Part shown: piece after piece, positions 11,036 through 18,168 of the stretch
Position numbering within the stretch: the first letter of the stretch is position 1
Layout: the number at the start of each line of letters is the position of its first letter
NCBI GenBank assembly: GCA_902781705.1
Contig: CACZKE010000019.1
Location: 1-57,327 of the forward strand
Source of the DNA: an uncultured Bacteroidia bacterium
Lineage (GTDB): Bacteria; Bacteroidota; Bacteroidia; Bacteroidales; UBA932
DNA: 57,327 nt
Direction of reading: 5' to 3'
The notes under the pieces: generated by a model
The model's input: the letters and a program-made list of their open reading frames with translations, nothing else
Told to the model about the DNA's origin: nothing
Database searches by the model: none
Program-made: the position numbers and the translations under genes

Positions 11036-11938
11036 CTACCGTACCACGATGGCGTTCGGGACGATCCGCTGGCCCACGTGGTCGAAACGGCGGTTGTCGC
11101 AGGGGTGGTTCAGTACCCCCGCCGGGAGTACCCAAAGGGTGGAGGATCCGCCGCCGTCCAGATTTAGGGCTTCCGTAAGTCCCAGACTGCGAGCAAGTTC
11201 CGTGAGTTCGTCGATGCTCATCCCTTCGGCCTCGCCGGGGAAGCGGCCGTCTACGACGACCATCCACACGCCGCCGTCGGCATCCTTGCCCATCAGCGAA
11301 CGCGGGTGCCGCTTCCCGAAGAAGGAGGCGTAGTCGTCACGCTCCTCGCCGTAAGTGAAAGTCTGCTCGCCGTCAAAGAGCATCGGCCCGGAGGTCATCA
11401 CCTCCCAATCCAAATCAAAGGTGTCGGTGGTGTCGCAGGCGGCGAAATCGACGCTCTCGGGGTTTAGGACCACGGCCCCGTTGGCCCGGGTAGGGTCGAT
11501 GGAGACGTTCCTTCCGACGATGAACCCGTCGTCCTTCACGAAGGTGACGGCCGTGAGCTCGCTCATGTTGAAGAAACTCCCGTTGATGCCGGCGAAGGCA
11601 TCGTACTTGAGGCACAGGGCGCTGGTGCTGTCGGCCTGCTCGCCCTCGGCCGAGACGACGGTAGTCTGGAACGCATGCGGATTGTAGCGGACGAAGGCGA
11701 TGGACTGCCCGTCCCGCTGCAGGGTCCCGTAGAATCCGTCGGCCTTCGCGGCTTTCCGCTCAGTCAGTTCCGCTCCGGTCCGGAGGTCATACACCGTGGC
11801 TCCTTCGGGCACGTGGGATACGGGTCGGGTGCAGGCGACGAGGCATAAAAGGGCACAGACGGCTGTTTTTGCCCGATTATCGGTCATTCTTCTGACTATT
11901 CGGGCAAAACAGCCCTTTTTTGCACGGATTTTTTTCAT
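11036..11938 (-). CDS. Phosphodiester glycosidase (NAGPA-like) lipoprotein
   Basis: About 300 residues. A start at 11938 is taken, but MTDNRAKTAVCALLCLVAC at 11887 would give a cleaner lipoprotein signal (lipobox LVAC) and may be the true one. Family motifs of the NAGPA/phosphodiester-glycosidase domain are present: GINGSFFN, then TSGPMLFDGE, RHPRSLMGKDADG and LNLDGGGSSTLWV near the C terminus. In this family the conserved Asn/Asp/Gly loops hold the active site that removes a sugar from a phosphodiester. Its substrate is unknown. It is divergent from the GH2 gene, with -7 boxes facing in opposite directions about 20 bp apart. Confidence 0.87.
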   Translation of the reverse strand: MKKIRAKKGCFARIVRRMTDNRAKTAVCALLCLVACTRPVSHVPEGATVYDLRTGAELTERKAAKADGFYGTLQRDGQSIAFVRYNPHAFQTTVVSAEGEQADSTSALCLKYDAFAGINGSFFNMSELTAVTFVKDDGFIVGRNVSIDPTRANGAVVLNPESVDFAACDTTDTFDLDWEVMTSGPMLFDGEQTFTYGEERDDYASFFGKRHPRSLMGKDADGGVWMVVVDGRFPGEAEGMSIDELTELARSLGLTEALNLDGGGSSTLWVLPAGVLNHPCDNRRFDHVGQRIVPNAIVVR

Positions 11939-11965
11939 GGTCCTTTGATCTTGCCGGTTCAAGGA

Positions 11966-12002
11966 CAAATATAGGCAATCTCACCGAAAAAACGTACATT
12001 TG
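11966..12002. promoter_or_regulatory. Divergent promoter pair
   Basis: TATATTTG on the minus strand (11966-11973) points to the phosphodiester glycosidase. TACATTTG on the plus strand (11995-12002) points to the GH2 gene and ends only 6 bases before its ATG, so the GH2 message would be leaderless or nearly so. Neither has a convincing -33 TTTG. Confidence 0.5.
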
Positions 12003-12008
12003 TATCCT

Positions 12009-14546
12009 ATGAAACGTTGGCTGACTGTTATTTGTGCAGGGGCGCTGGTTGCCTGCACGCCGGATGAGGACATTTCCGGCCGGTGGGGATTCTGTCTGGA
12101 TCCGGAAGGGACGCTGACGGCGGATTCGCTGCTGTCGCACCGGGTGGATTCCCTGTTTGCGGACCACATCGACCTGCCCGGGACGACGGACCTTGCCGGG
12201 AAGGGCCCGGCTCCGACCGATACGACCCTCACGACCCGACTTTCGCGAAGGCACGCCTATGTGGGCAAGGCCTGGTACCGGAAGAAGGTCGTCGCGCCCG
12301 CCGTCTGGAAGGACAAGGACCTGGTGCTTTTCCTGGAGAGGACCAAGCCCTCCAAACTGTATGTCGACGGGGTGCTCCGAGACTCCTGCAACGACGTTTC
12401 CACCCCGCAGGTATACCGCCTGGGCAAACTGCGTCCCGGCGTCCATACCCTGACGCTTTGTGTCGATAATGCTGGCGGCGTTCCGGAACAGGTTATCCGG
12501 AGTTCTCACCTGTACTCGGATGATACGCAGGGGAACTGGAACGGCGTGATCGGCCGGATCGAACTGCTTCCGGAAGAGGCGCTCTTAGCCCCAGCCGCGG
12601 CGGGACGGATGCCGCGCCTGGAAGTCGTGGACGGGCAGTTCATGGCGGGCGGACACCAGGTCTTCCTGCGCGGGAAGCATGACGCCTGCGTCTTTCCCCG
12701 GACGGGTCACACGCCCATGGACAAACCCTCGTGGATCAAGTATTTCCAGCGTTGTAAGAATTACGGATTCAACCATGTCCGGTTCCATTCCTGGTGCCCG
12801 CCGGAGGCCGCTTTCGCCGCGGCGGACGAGTTGGGGATCTACCTCCAGCCGGAACTCCCGTTCTGGGGAACGCTGGAAGGGGAGGAGCTGCTGGCTTTCC
12901 TCCGGAAAGAGGGCCTGAATATTCTGAAAACCTATGGACATCATCCATCCTTTGCGCTGTTCTCGCTGGGGAACGAGTTGTGGGGCGAGCAGGCGGTGAT
13001 GCGGGAAATGGTCGATGCCTTCCGGGCCGAGGCCCCGCATATCCTCTATACGAACGGCACCAACGCCTTCCTGGGCTATCAGGGACCGGTCGAGGGAATG
13101 GATTTCATGGCTACCTGCCGGACCGGCTGGGAACCCTATGGCGCTTATAACACGCATGTACGCAGTTCTTTCGCCTTCTGCGATGCGGAGGACGGCGGTA
13201 TCCTGAACCATTTCCATCCGGGAACGATGCGGAACTTTGCCGAGGCGCTCGACAGCGTCTACGTCCCGGTCATCAGCCACGAGACCGGGCAGTTCCAGAC
13301 CTATCCGGACTATGCGGAAATCGACAAATATAAGGGCACGCCTTTCATCCCGTACAACCTGATGGAATTCCGGCGCCGCCTCGTGGAAGCTGACCTTGAC
13401 GAGCAGGCCGAGGACTTTCACCGGGCCTCCGGAGCCTGGTCCGCCGCCCTGTACAAGGCCGATATCGAGATGTGCCTCCGCACTCCGGGTCTCGGTGGCT
13501 TCCAGCTGCTGGACCTGCAGGATTATCCCGGCCAGGGATCGGCCTATGTGGGCATCCTGGACGCTTTCATGGACGACAAGGGCATCGTGGATCCGGCCGA
13601 CTGGCAGGCATTCTGCGGCGACATTGTCCCGCTGGCCGAATTCGGGAAATACTGCTGGAGTTCCGACGAGGTTTTCCGGGCGAACTTGAAACTGGCGGAT
13701 TTCAGCCGGGAAAAGTCCGTCGCCGGCGTGGAATGGCGCATGGACCTGGATTCCGTTTCCCATTTCCTGACCGTCCCTTCCGGGGAAGGACTCCTGGAAC
13801 TCGACAGCATCCGGGTTGCCTGGCCGGCCATCCGGGAACCGGTGCGGACGGATCTTTCCGTCTCCATCCGGGTAGGGGAAACCGTCCGCCGGAACCATTG
13901 GCCCATCTGGATCTATCCCGCGGACAACCGTCCGGACAAGCACGGGATCACGGTCTCCCGGCAGCTGGACCGGGCTACGCTCAGGGCGCTGGATGCGGGA
14001 AAGAGCGTCCTGCTTATGCCCTCGGATACCCTCAATACCGTGGGCGGTCTTTTCCAGACCGATTACTGGAACTACCGGATGTTCAGGACGATCTGCGAAT
14101 CGAACGGGAAACCGGTCTCGCCCGGAACCCTGGGCATTTTGACGGACCCTTCGCATCCCGTTTTCCGGGAATTCCCGACTGAGGAACATACGGACTGGCA
14201 GTGGTTTCCGGTCCTGAAGGCCTCCCGGCCTATGATCCTGGATGCGCTGAGGGGCTATCGGCCCATCGTACAGGTGATCGACAATGTCGAACGGAACCAT
14301 CGGCTCGGACTCCTGTTCGAGTTCGCGGTGGGGAAGGGGAGACTGCTGGTGTGCTGCTCCGACCTGGAGAGTACGCTGGCGTATCCGGAAGGGCGGCAGT
14401 TCTACAAGGCCGTCCTGGATTATATGCGTTCCCCGGATTTCCGGCCCACCGTTGCGCTGGACGAGCAGCGGCTCCTGCGGCTTTTCCGTGAGAAGGCGGA
14501 TGAGCAGGCTATCGTAAAACTTCAGAACATTTCCTATGAAGAGTAA
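12009..14546 (+). CDS. GH2-family beta-glycosidase-like lipoprotein
   Basis: 845 residues. Lipoprotein signal MKRWLTVICAGALVACT, lipobox LVAC. A jelly-roll sugar-binding domain (about 25-185) includes YVGKAWYRKKV and the SNLYSDD-like SSHLYSDDTQGNWNG. A short sandwich strand leads to a TIM barrel with LRGKHD, GFNHVRFHSWCPPEAAFAAADELG and LGNELWGE (acid/base candidate about E323). The nucleophile candidate is in VISHETGQ (about E425). The last 300 residues are not recognised. The substrate cannot be named. It overlaps the next gene by 11 bp, so the two are translationally coupled. Confidence 0.85.
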   Translation: MKRWLTVICAGALVACTPDEDISGRWGFCLDPEGTLTADSLLSHRVDSLFADHIDLPGTTDLAGKGPAPTDTTLTTRLSRRHAYVGKAWYRKKVVAPAVWKDKDLVLFLERTKPSKLYVDGVLRDSCNDVSTPQVYRLGKLRPGVHTLTLCVDNAGGVPEQVIRSSHLYSDDTQGNWNGVIGRIELLPEEALLAPAAAGRMPRLEVVDGQFMAGGHQVFLRGKHDACVFPRTGHTPMDKPSWIKYFQRCKNYGFNHVRFHSWCPPEAAFAAADELGIYLQPELPFWGTLEGEELLAFLRKEGLNILKTYGHHPSFALFSLGNELWGEQAVMREMVDAFRAEAPHILYTNGTNAFLGYQGPVEGMDFMATCRTGWEPYGAYNTHVRSSFAFCDAEDGGILNHFHPGTMRNFAEALDSVYVPVISHETGQFQTYPDYAEIDKYKGTPFIPYNLMEFRRRLVEADLDEQAEDFHRASGAWSAALYKADIEMCLRTPGLGGFQLLDLQDYPGQGSAYVGILDAFMDDKGIVDPADWQAFCGDIVPLAEFGKYCWSSDEVFRANLKLADFSREKSVAGVEWRMDLDSVSHFLTVPSGEGLLELDSIRVAWPAIREPVRTDLSVSIRVGETVRRNHWPIWIYPADNRPDKHGITVSRQLDRATLRALDAGKSVLLMPSDTLNTVGGLFQTDYWNYRMFRTICESNGKPVSPGTLGILTDPSHPVFREFPTEEHTDWQWFPVLKASRPMILDALRGYRPIVQVIDNVERNHRLGLLFEFAVGKGRLLVCCSDLESTLAYPEGRQFYKAVLDYMRSPDFRPTVALDEQRLLRLFREKADEQAIVKLQNISYEE

Positions 14547-15438
14547 GTTATGGCTCCTGGGGCTGGCGCTGCTTGCCTCCTGCGCCCCGAAGGAGCAGGT
14601 TCCGGCCGCACCGGATTATGCTTCGGCTGCATCCTGGTATGTGACGGACCGGGGCGGGACCGTGGACCTTTTCTATGTAAGTTCTACGGAAACACTTGAT
14701 TATGAGGTGAACGGCGTGGTCATGCATCACGCCTCCGCGGCGGATTCCGCGGCTTGTCCGGGAATCCGGTCGGAGATGCAGGGGGTGGACCGGATCCTGG
14801 GCGGCGACCTGAATTTCTACTCGCCGTTCTACCGGCAGGTGACGATGGAAACCTATGCCGATCCCGCCCTGATCGCCCGGCGCTTCCCGCTGGCGATGGA
14901 GGATGCCCGGAAGGCCTTCCGGTATTATGTCGACCATCTCAGCGGAGGCCGCCCCTTCGTCCTCGCCGGCTTCTCCCAGGGCGGGGAAGTGCTGGTGGAA
15001 CTGCTGAAAGAGATGCCGGAGGAACTGCGCCCGCGCCTTGTCGCCGCCTATGTGCTGGGTTGGAAGATCACCGAGGCCGACCTCTCCGAGGCGCCGTGGA
15101 TCCGTCCCGCCCGGGGGGCCGACGACACCGGCGTCACCATCTGCTACAATTCCGTCGAGGACCCTTCTGCGGCGAATCCCTTGATCAGTGAAGGCAACTC
15201 CGTGGCAATCAATCCGGTGAACTGGGTGACGGACGCCACGCCGGCCGTGCTTTTCGACTCCTTGACCGTTACCCTGGACCCGGCTTCCAAACTGCTCGTG
15301 GTCGATGGGTATGAGGGGGATTCTTCTTGGCCGCCGTATTTCCGGGACGGCTGCTACCATACCTTCGAGATCCGCTGGTACGGAGACCATCTCCGGGAGA
15401 ATATCGCGCAGCGTTGCGCGGCGTATCTGGGACAGTAG
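14536..15438 (+). CDS. DUF3089-type lipoprotein, alpha/beta-hydrolase fold
   Basis: 300 residues. Lipoprotein signal MKSKLWLLGLALLASC, lipobox LASC. The mature start (ASWYVTDRG, then VDLFYVSSTET) fits DUF3089, a family with an alpha/beta-hydrolase fold. The nucleophile elbow is GFSQGG (about S147). A C-terminal DGCYHTFEIRWYGDHLREN gives histidine candidates. The family has no firmly assigned substrate; an esterase or peptidase role is inference. Its start lies inside the end of the GH2 gene. Confidence 0.8.
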   Translation: MKSKLWLLGLALLASCAPKEQVPAAPDYASAASWYVTDRGGTVDLFYVSSTETLDYEVNGVVMHHASAADSAACPGIRSEMQGVDRILGGDLNFYSPFYRQVTMETYADPALIARRFPLAMEDARKAFRYYVDHLSGGRPFVLAGFSQGGEVLVELLKEMPEELRPRLVAAYVLGWKITEADLSEAPWIRPARGADDTGVTICYNSVEDPSAANPLISEGNSVAINPVNWVTDATPAVLFDSLTVTLDPASKLLVVDGYEGDSSWPPYFRDGCYHTFEIRWYGDHLRENIAQRCAAYLGQ

Positions 15439-15488
15439 GACTATTCTGCCCAGGTTCTGAGCAGTTCCAGGGCGGCATCGACCTGTTA

Positions 15489-15519
15489 TTGCAAAATAGC
15501 AAAAGATTCCGTATCTTGT
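15489..15519 (+). promoter_or_regulatory. Candidate promoter for the 145-aa membrane-anchored protein
   Basis: TTG (15489-15491), then 20 bases, then TATCTTGT (15512-15519), which is close to TAnnTTTG. The ATG follows 15 bases later. Confidence 0.4.
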
Positions 15520-15534
15520 GCAAAACTGGTGATT

Positions 15535-15972
15535 ATGGAACAAACGTCTCTTCTCCTGCTGGGCATCCTCGTCCTGGTATTCTGTATCTGCGGCTTCGTC
15601 TTCCTGTCTTGGAAGAAAAAGGATTCCGCCCCTGCACCGGCAGAGGAACCTGTCCCTTCGCCGGCAGAAGAATCCGTTCCGGCACTGGGCGAACCCGATG
15701 ACCTGGTCGTCGTCGACCCTACCCGGCCTGACGACCCCAAGGGAGCCATTCTCCTGTACCGTCGGGAAGGCCTCTTCGTGTATGACGATGTTCGGATTCC
15801 GATCGCCGGCATCAAGGATGTTTCCTTTATCAACGCCTCCAACCCCTATCTCCCCGAGGCCTATCATCTCCTGCTGAGCATGCAGGACGGCCAGGTTCTC
15901 CACATCCCCGCCGGCAGCGACCGCACCCTGGCCGCCGAACTGGCCGGCCGGCTCCGCGAACTGGTCGGTTAG
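15535..15972 (+). CDS. Membrane-anchored protein of unknown function, 145 aa
   Basis: One N-terminal transmembrane helix (LLLLGILVLVFCICGFVFL), then a Pro/Glu-rich linker (about 30-60), then a small globular domain of about 85 residues (GAILLYRREGLFVYDDVRI to AELAGRLRELVG). I do not recognise the family. ATG at 15535 is preferred; an in-frame GTG lies 6 bases upstream. A short promoter-bearing gap separates it from the DUF3089 gene, so it is probably a separate transcript. The topology suggests a cytoplasmic or periplasmic domain tethered to the inner membrane. Confidence 0.65.
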   Translation: MEQTSLLLLGILVLVFCICGFVFLSWKKKDSAPAPAEEPVPSPAEESVPALGEPDDLVVVDPTRPDDPKGAILLYRREGLFVYDDVRIPIAGIKDVSFINASNPYLPEAYHLLLSMQDGQVLHIPAGSDRTLAAELAGRLRELVG

Positions 15973-16020
15973 ACTTCCCTTTCGGCTGAAACATAGGCCT
16001 GCGGGCGCAGTCTCCGTAAT

Positions 16021-16219
16021 TTACTGATTCTTAGTGTGCTGCTGGATGTTATCCCGCAGCCCCATCGGAAATCCAGGGGGCCTGCGGTTGTCCGGATCCT
16101 CACTCCATGTAAATCAAATTCTTCCCACTGGATGACCTGCAGGCCTGCCCCTCCGCCATCTTTTCGTTCGTCCGGACATTGTAGCAGATATCATCGGGCC
16201 CAATAATGATCGGATTTAA
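16021..16219 (-). pseudogene. Possible decayed gene remnant
   Basis: The roughly 315 bases between 15973 and the 35-aa gene hold no intact gene. On the minus strand two open segments join if one frameshift near 16100 is allowed. The first contains NEKMAEGQACRSSSGKNLIYME, the second EDPDNRRPPGF and GLRDNIQQHTKNQ before a stop at 16021. They read like protein but have no start codon and no family I know. The region is visibly richer in A+T than its surroundings. It could also be chance open sequence. Confidence 0.3.
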
Positions 16220-16237
16220 TTAAGGCTTAGATTTGGG

Positions 16238-16266
16238 TTTGGTAGGGTGTGATTTTTGTAAGTTTG
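16238..16266 (+). promoter_or_regulatory. Promoter of the 35-aa peptide-dgkA pair
   Basis: TTTG (16238-16241), 17 bases, TAAGTTTG (16259-16266). It lies 21 bases before the small gene. Confidence 0.5.
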
Positions 16267-16287
16267 AAAAGGTCATCATTCCATGAT

Positions 16288-16395
16288 ATGAATACCCGGC
16301 AGGTACTCCGAGATATCGTCAGCGTCCTGATCATTGCATTGGGTTTCTTCGTCATTGCCAATGGATTCATTTGGAATCTTTTAGCCAACTGTTGA
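16288..16395 (+). CDS. 35-aa single-helix membrane peptide upstream of dgkA
   Basis: ATG at 16288, TGA at 16393-16395. A charged start (MNTRQVLRD) is followed by one hydrophobic helix (IVSVLIIALGFFVIANGFIWNLL). It starts 21 bases after a TAAGTTTG box and ends 19 bases before dgkA, so it is probably the first gene of that transcript. Function unknown; it could be a small membrane subunit or a translated leader. Confidence 0.45.
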   Translation: MNTRQVLRDIVSVLIIALGFFVIANGFIWNLLANC

Positions 16396-16414
16396 GTTTG
16401 TTCATTAACCACAA

Positions 16415-16798
16415 ATGAAAAAACCGTTTTCCATAAAAGCCCGGCTCTCCAGTTTTGCAAATGCCTTTCGTGGCCTGATTATATATGTCCGGCAGGAACA
16501 CAACGCATGGATTCATTGTATGATTGCAATCTTGGTTGTCATAGCAGGAATCCTCTTCCGTATTACCCTGACGGAGTGGGTGGTTGTTATCTTTGCCATC
16601 GGATTGGTTTTGGCAGCCGAAGCCTTCAACTCTTCCATTGAACGGATTTCCGATGTCGTTCAACCCGAAAAAGACGAAAGAATCCGGGACGTGAAGGACA
16701 TTAGTGCCGGAGCGGTTCTTCTCTGTGCCATTACAACTGCGGTGATAGGCGTAATGGTCTTTTTGCCGAGAATCCTGGGGCTGTTCTCCTTGGTCTAA
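16415..16798 (+). CDS. dgkA: Diacylglycerol/undecaprenol kinase, DgkA family
   Basis: 127 residues, the normal size. The family signature EAFNSSIERISDVVQPEKDE is present in full, preceded by an amphipathic start and by QEHNAWIH. Three membrane helices follow the usual pattern (about 32-52, 57-75, 100-122). These integral inner-membrane kinases phosphorylate diacylglycerol or undecaprenol from ATP; which lipid cannot be told, though the Gram-positive-like EAFNSSIE form is often an undecaprenol kinase. The region around it is lower in G+C than the rest of the window. Confidence 0.92.
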   Translation: MKKPFSIKARLSSFANAFRGLIIYVRQEHNAWIHCMIAILVVIAGILFRITLTEWVVVIFAIGLVLAAEAFNSSIERISDVVQPEKDERIRDVKDISAGAVLLCAITTAVIGVMVFLPRILGLFSLV

Positions 16799-16965
16799 AA
16801 CAGGGTCTCAGCCATTTTCAATTACGATCTTCTCCTTTATCTCTTCTCTTGATGAAGAAGCATATTGCATAGACCAAAGGTATGCATACAAGGACATGGC
16901 CCAGGACCTTAAACCTGTTGTGAGTGTCCTTCCGGCATGTGGGACGACAAGATCAAGGAGGATGA

Positions 16966-17163
16966 CTACTTTTTACTCACTTTATGAAAATACCAAGCAA
17001 CCAGACCATAGGCAATAATCTGGACAGGAATGCTGATCCCAAGTACCAACTTGGTTGTAGAAGGATCCAAACCTGCAATCTTGAAATAATAGAATATGAT
17101 AAGATTGCTGATTACAAGAATAATCGCAAGACCAATCAGTAAGCTTTTGTATTTCTTCTCCAT
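16966..17163 (-). CDS. 65-aa two-helix membrane protein
   Basis: Start MEKKYKSLLIG at 17163 is preferred to one 33 bases upstream, because the extra residues are unlike a signal. Two hydrophobic helices (about 7-27 and 36-58) are separated by a short loop, and the protein ends HKVSKK. No family recognised. It is convergent with dgkA; the 167 bases between them contain no gene that I can see. Codon use and composition are AT-rich, like the dgkA patch. Confidence 0.55.
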   Translation of the reverse strand: MEKKYKSLLIGLAIILVISNLIIFYYFKIAGLDPSTTKLVLGISIPVQIIAYGLVAWYFHKVSKK

Positions 17164-17205
17164 ATGTTCAGATAACCGGTTCTGTACCCATCTCAAATCA
17201 AAACG

Positions 17206-17233
17206 AAAAGGCCCGCAATCGCTTGCGAGCCTT
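17206..17233 (-). terminator. Terminator of tRNA-Arg
   Basis: 11-bp stem (17208-17218 with 17223-17233) with one G-U pair and a 4-base loop. On the minus strand it is followed by TTTT, five bases beyond the tRNA 3' end. Confidence 0.8.
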
Positions 17234-17238
17234 CTTCG

Positions 17239-17310
17239 TACCCCCGCTCGGAATCGAACCGGGACCGTCAGAACCGGAATCTGAAATTCTATCCTTTAAA
17301 CTACAGGGGC
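17239..17310 (-). tRNA. tRNA-Arg (anticodon CCG)
   Basis: 72 nt on the minus strand. Acceptor GCCCCTG with CGGGGGT (G-U at 1-72 and 6-67); anticodon stem TCAGA/TCTGA, loop TTCCGGT, anticodon CCG; T-loop TTCGATT. One C-A mismatch in the T-stem (positions 50-64) and a weak D-stem are slightly unusual. CCA is not encoded. Confidence 0.88.
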
Positions 17311-17326
17311 ATCCGGTTAGGGATTG

Positions 17327-17357
17327 CAAATTTAGTAATTTTTGCGCACTTTGCAAG
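17327..17357 (-). promoter_or_regulatory. Promoter of tRNA-Arg
   Basis: Minus strand -7 TAAATTTG (17327-17334), with CTTG 19 bases upstream (17354-17357). It lies 16 bases before the tRNA. Confidence 0.6.
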
Positions 17358-17389
17358 CAATCTGGCCGAAAAGATGCCGACCGTCCGGA

Positions 17390-17671
17390 TTATCCGAGAT
17401 GGTTCAGGAAGCGGACCTTGAGTTTGTCCATCAGTTCGTCCATGGCATCCCGGCCCTTGGTTTCGGCTTCGTTGAAATCCTGTTCCATCTTCTCGTCGAT
17501 GGCTTTTTCCTCCTCCGGAGAGAGGGGAGCCTGCGCCTTGTCCACGGTTTCCTGGGCTTTGTCCAGGGTTTCCTGCGCCTTCCCGAAGGCTTCCTCGGCG
17601 GCATCGGAGACGGCCTTTCCGGCCTTCTCGAAGGATTGTTCTACGGATTGGAAAAGTTTGTCCAGCAGCAT
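17390..17671 (-). CDS. 93-aa helical protein with heptad repeats
   Basis: Start MLLDKLFQSVEQ at 17671 lies 20 bases after a full promoter; upstream in-frame codons would overlap the promoter. The protein is almost all charged helix, with near-exact 7-residue repeats KAQETLD, KAQETVD and KAQAPLS (about residues 31-51), then an acidic PEEEKAIDEKMEQDF stretch. It has no signal or membrane helix. It resembles apolipoprotein-like or stress-type amphipathic proteins in composition only; the family is unknown to me. Confidence 0.62.
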   Translation of the reverse strand: MLLDKLFQSVEQSFEKAGKAVSDAAEEAFGKAQETLDKAQETVDKAQAPLSPEEEKAIDEKMEQDFNEAETKGRDAMDELMDKLKVRFLNHLG

Positions 17672-17691
17672 GGTGATCGGTGTTTGCTTCG

Positions 17692-17723
17692 CAAAAGTAC
17701 ACATTTCCCGGCATCCTCCCAAA
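17692..17723 (-). promoter_or_regulatory. Promoter of the 93-aa protein
   Basis: Minus strand -33 TTTG (17720-17723), 20 bases, -7 TACTTTTG (17692-17699). A complete consensus match. Confidence 0.75.
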
Positions 17724-17802
17724 TGAAGACGGAACTTTCCGAAGGACGGAATAGTCCTGTTCCGGGCGCGGATACTCCTAGAATCGGGGCCGGGAAATCC
17801 CT

Positions 17803-17810
17803 ACCTTTGC
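17803..17810 (+). promoter_or_regulatory. -7 box for the DUF4491 gene
   Basis: TACCTTTG, 25 bases before the ATG. No clear -33 element. Confidence 0.45.
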
Positions 17811-17835
17811 CCCTCGAACTAACAAGTGGAATAAA

Positions 17836-18168
17836 ATGAATTTCAGTGGAATCATCGTCGGTGCGGCCGTTTTCATGAGCATCGGAATCTGTCATCCGGC
17901 CGTCATCAGGATGGAATACAAGTGGGGAAAGCAGTGCTGGTGGGTGTGGCTCATCGTGGGCCTTGCCTGCGTCGCCGCCTCCCTTTTCGTGAAGAACCAG
18001 ATCCTTTCCACCATCATCGGCGGTTTCGCCTTCTCCTGCCTCTGGGGCATCCACGAGATGTTCCTGCAGGAAAAAAGGGTTCTCCGGGGCTGGTTCCCGG
18101 AAAACCCTGAGCGTCACGACTATTACGAGCGCAAGCGCAAGGAGGGCGGCTACACGTCCAAACTGTAG
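17836..18168 (+). CDS. DUF4491 family membrane protein
   Basis: 110 residues with three hydrophobic helices (about 4-24, 36-52, 55-75). The pattern MNFSGIIVGAAVF, then GICHPAVIRMEYKWG, CWWVWLI and FAFSCLWGIHEMFLQEKRV, then GWFPENPER is that of DUF4491, a small Bacteroidetes inner-membrane family with no known function. Its last 19 bases overlap the 3' end of the convergent oxidoreductase gene. Confidence 0.82.
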   Translation: MNFSGIIVGAAVFMSIGICHPAVIRMEYKWGKQCWWVWLIVGLACVAASLFVKNQILSTIIGGFAFSCLWGIHEMFLQEKRVLRGWFPENPERHDYYERKRKEGGYTSKL

